In this document: piece after piece, positions 63,821 to 64,000 of the stretch
Layout of the letters: each line of letters opens with the position of its first letter
How positions within the stretch are numbered: position 1 is the stretch's first letter
Source: Xestospongia muta
Taxonomy: Eukaryota; Porifera; Demospongiae; Haplosclerida; Petrosiidae
DNA length: 64,000 nucleotides
Direction: 5' to 3'
Assembly: GCA_963693285.1 (NCBI GenBank)
Contig: OY848928.1
Span: 5,051,827-5,115,826, forward strand
Program-made: the position numbers and the translations under genes
The notes under the pieces: model-generated
Databases searched by the model: none
Told to the model about the DNA's origin: nothing
Seen by the model: only the letters and a program-made list of their open reading frames with translations

Positions 63821-63908
63821 ATGGCTGTATCGAGCAAAGCAACTGTTACTCTAGGCCAAAGACTTTGGAATGCATGGACTGTTCGACAATCTGAGTATCA
63901 AAAGCTTG
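63821..63908 (+). CDS. First coding exon of an unidentified gene (cut by window edge)
   Basis: ATG at 63821 in a strong context (AAAATGG), then VSSKATVTLGQRLWNAWTVR and QSEYQKL, ending at a GTAAG donor (63909). The frame is open further upstream to a Met at 63707, but that part has no clear codon signal and would lie too near SCRIB. The short N-terminus with basic and aromatic residues could be from a small mitochondrial membrane protein; this is a guess. The remaining exons lie beyond the window. Confidence 0.6.
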
Positions 63909-64000
63909 GTAAGTAATTACGATATTTCTCAGTTTAAATACAGCAGCTATAATTGTCCTTTTTATTAAATTGTTGTCATTGACCACTCCCCTTAGGATTA

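Overview
The window is nuclear DNA from a compact, AT-rich animal genome. Almost every gene is cut into many short exons with GT-AG introns, commonly 50-150 bases long, genes lie a few hundred bases apart, and (CT)n/(GA)n microsatellites are abundant. The gene set (Scribble, YTHDF, RAB6, ARS2, AAR2, SLC45, ABCA3-like transporters, SDR16C dehydrogenase) is metazoan. The short introns, base composition and gene style suggest a demosponge such as Amphimedon; this is an inference, not shown by any marker gene.

Layout. 1-11,646 (+): an ABCA3-like lipid transporter (copy A) whose first exons lie left of the window, with a tRNA-Thr(AGU) gene inside one intron. 11,959-25,973 (-): a second ABCA3-like gene (copy B), tail to tail with copy A. 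Its 3.3 kb intron (about 16,856-20,142) holds three small two-exon genes for secreted cysteine-rich proteins resembling FGF-binding proteins. 26,406-31,004 (-): SRRT/ARS2. 31,165-32,444 (+): RAB6, divergent from SRRT. 32,669-34,431 (-): an SDR16C-type dehydrogenase. 35,334-38,664 (+): YTHDF m6A reader, divergent from the SDR gene. 40,855-41,648 (-): secreted protein of unknown family. 43,690-45,325 (-): SLC45 transporter. 45,477-48,744 (-): AAR2 splicing factor. 48,918-49,790 (-): a second member of the unknown secreted family. 51,867-63,603 (-): Scribble with LRRs and three PDZ domains. 63,821 to the edge (+): first coding exon of an unidentified gene, divergent from Scribble.

The genes do not form one pathway. 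Housekeeping genes (ARS2, RAB6, AAR2, YTHDF, Scribble) are interspersed with accessory material: the inverted ABCA pair, the nested FGFBP-like trio and the paired unknown secreted proteins. The most notable structure is the ABCA pair. A tract covering the NBD1 exon and the following intron is nearly identical between otherwise diverged copies, which looks like gene conversion. Copy B carries a one-base insertion there that breaks its frame in this sequence. Exon boundaries were read by eye from splice signals, paralog alignment and reading phase; most should be right to within a base or two, but none was checked against transcripts.
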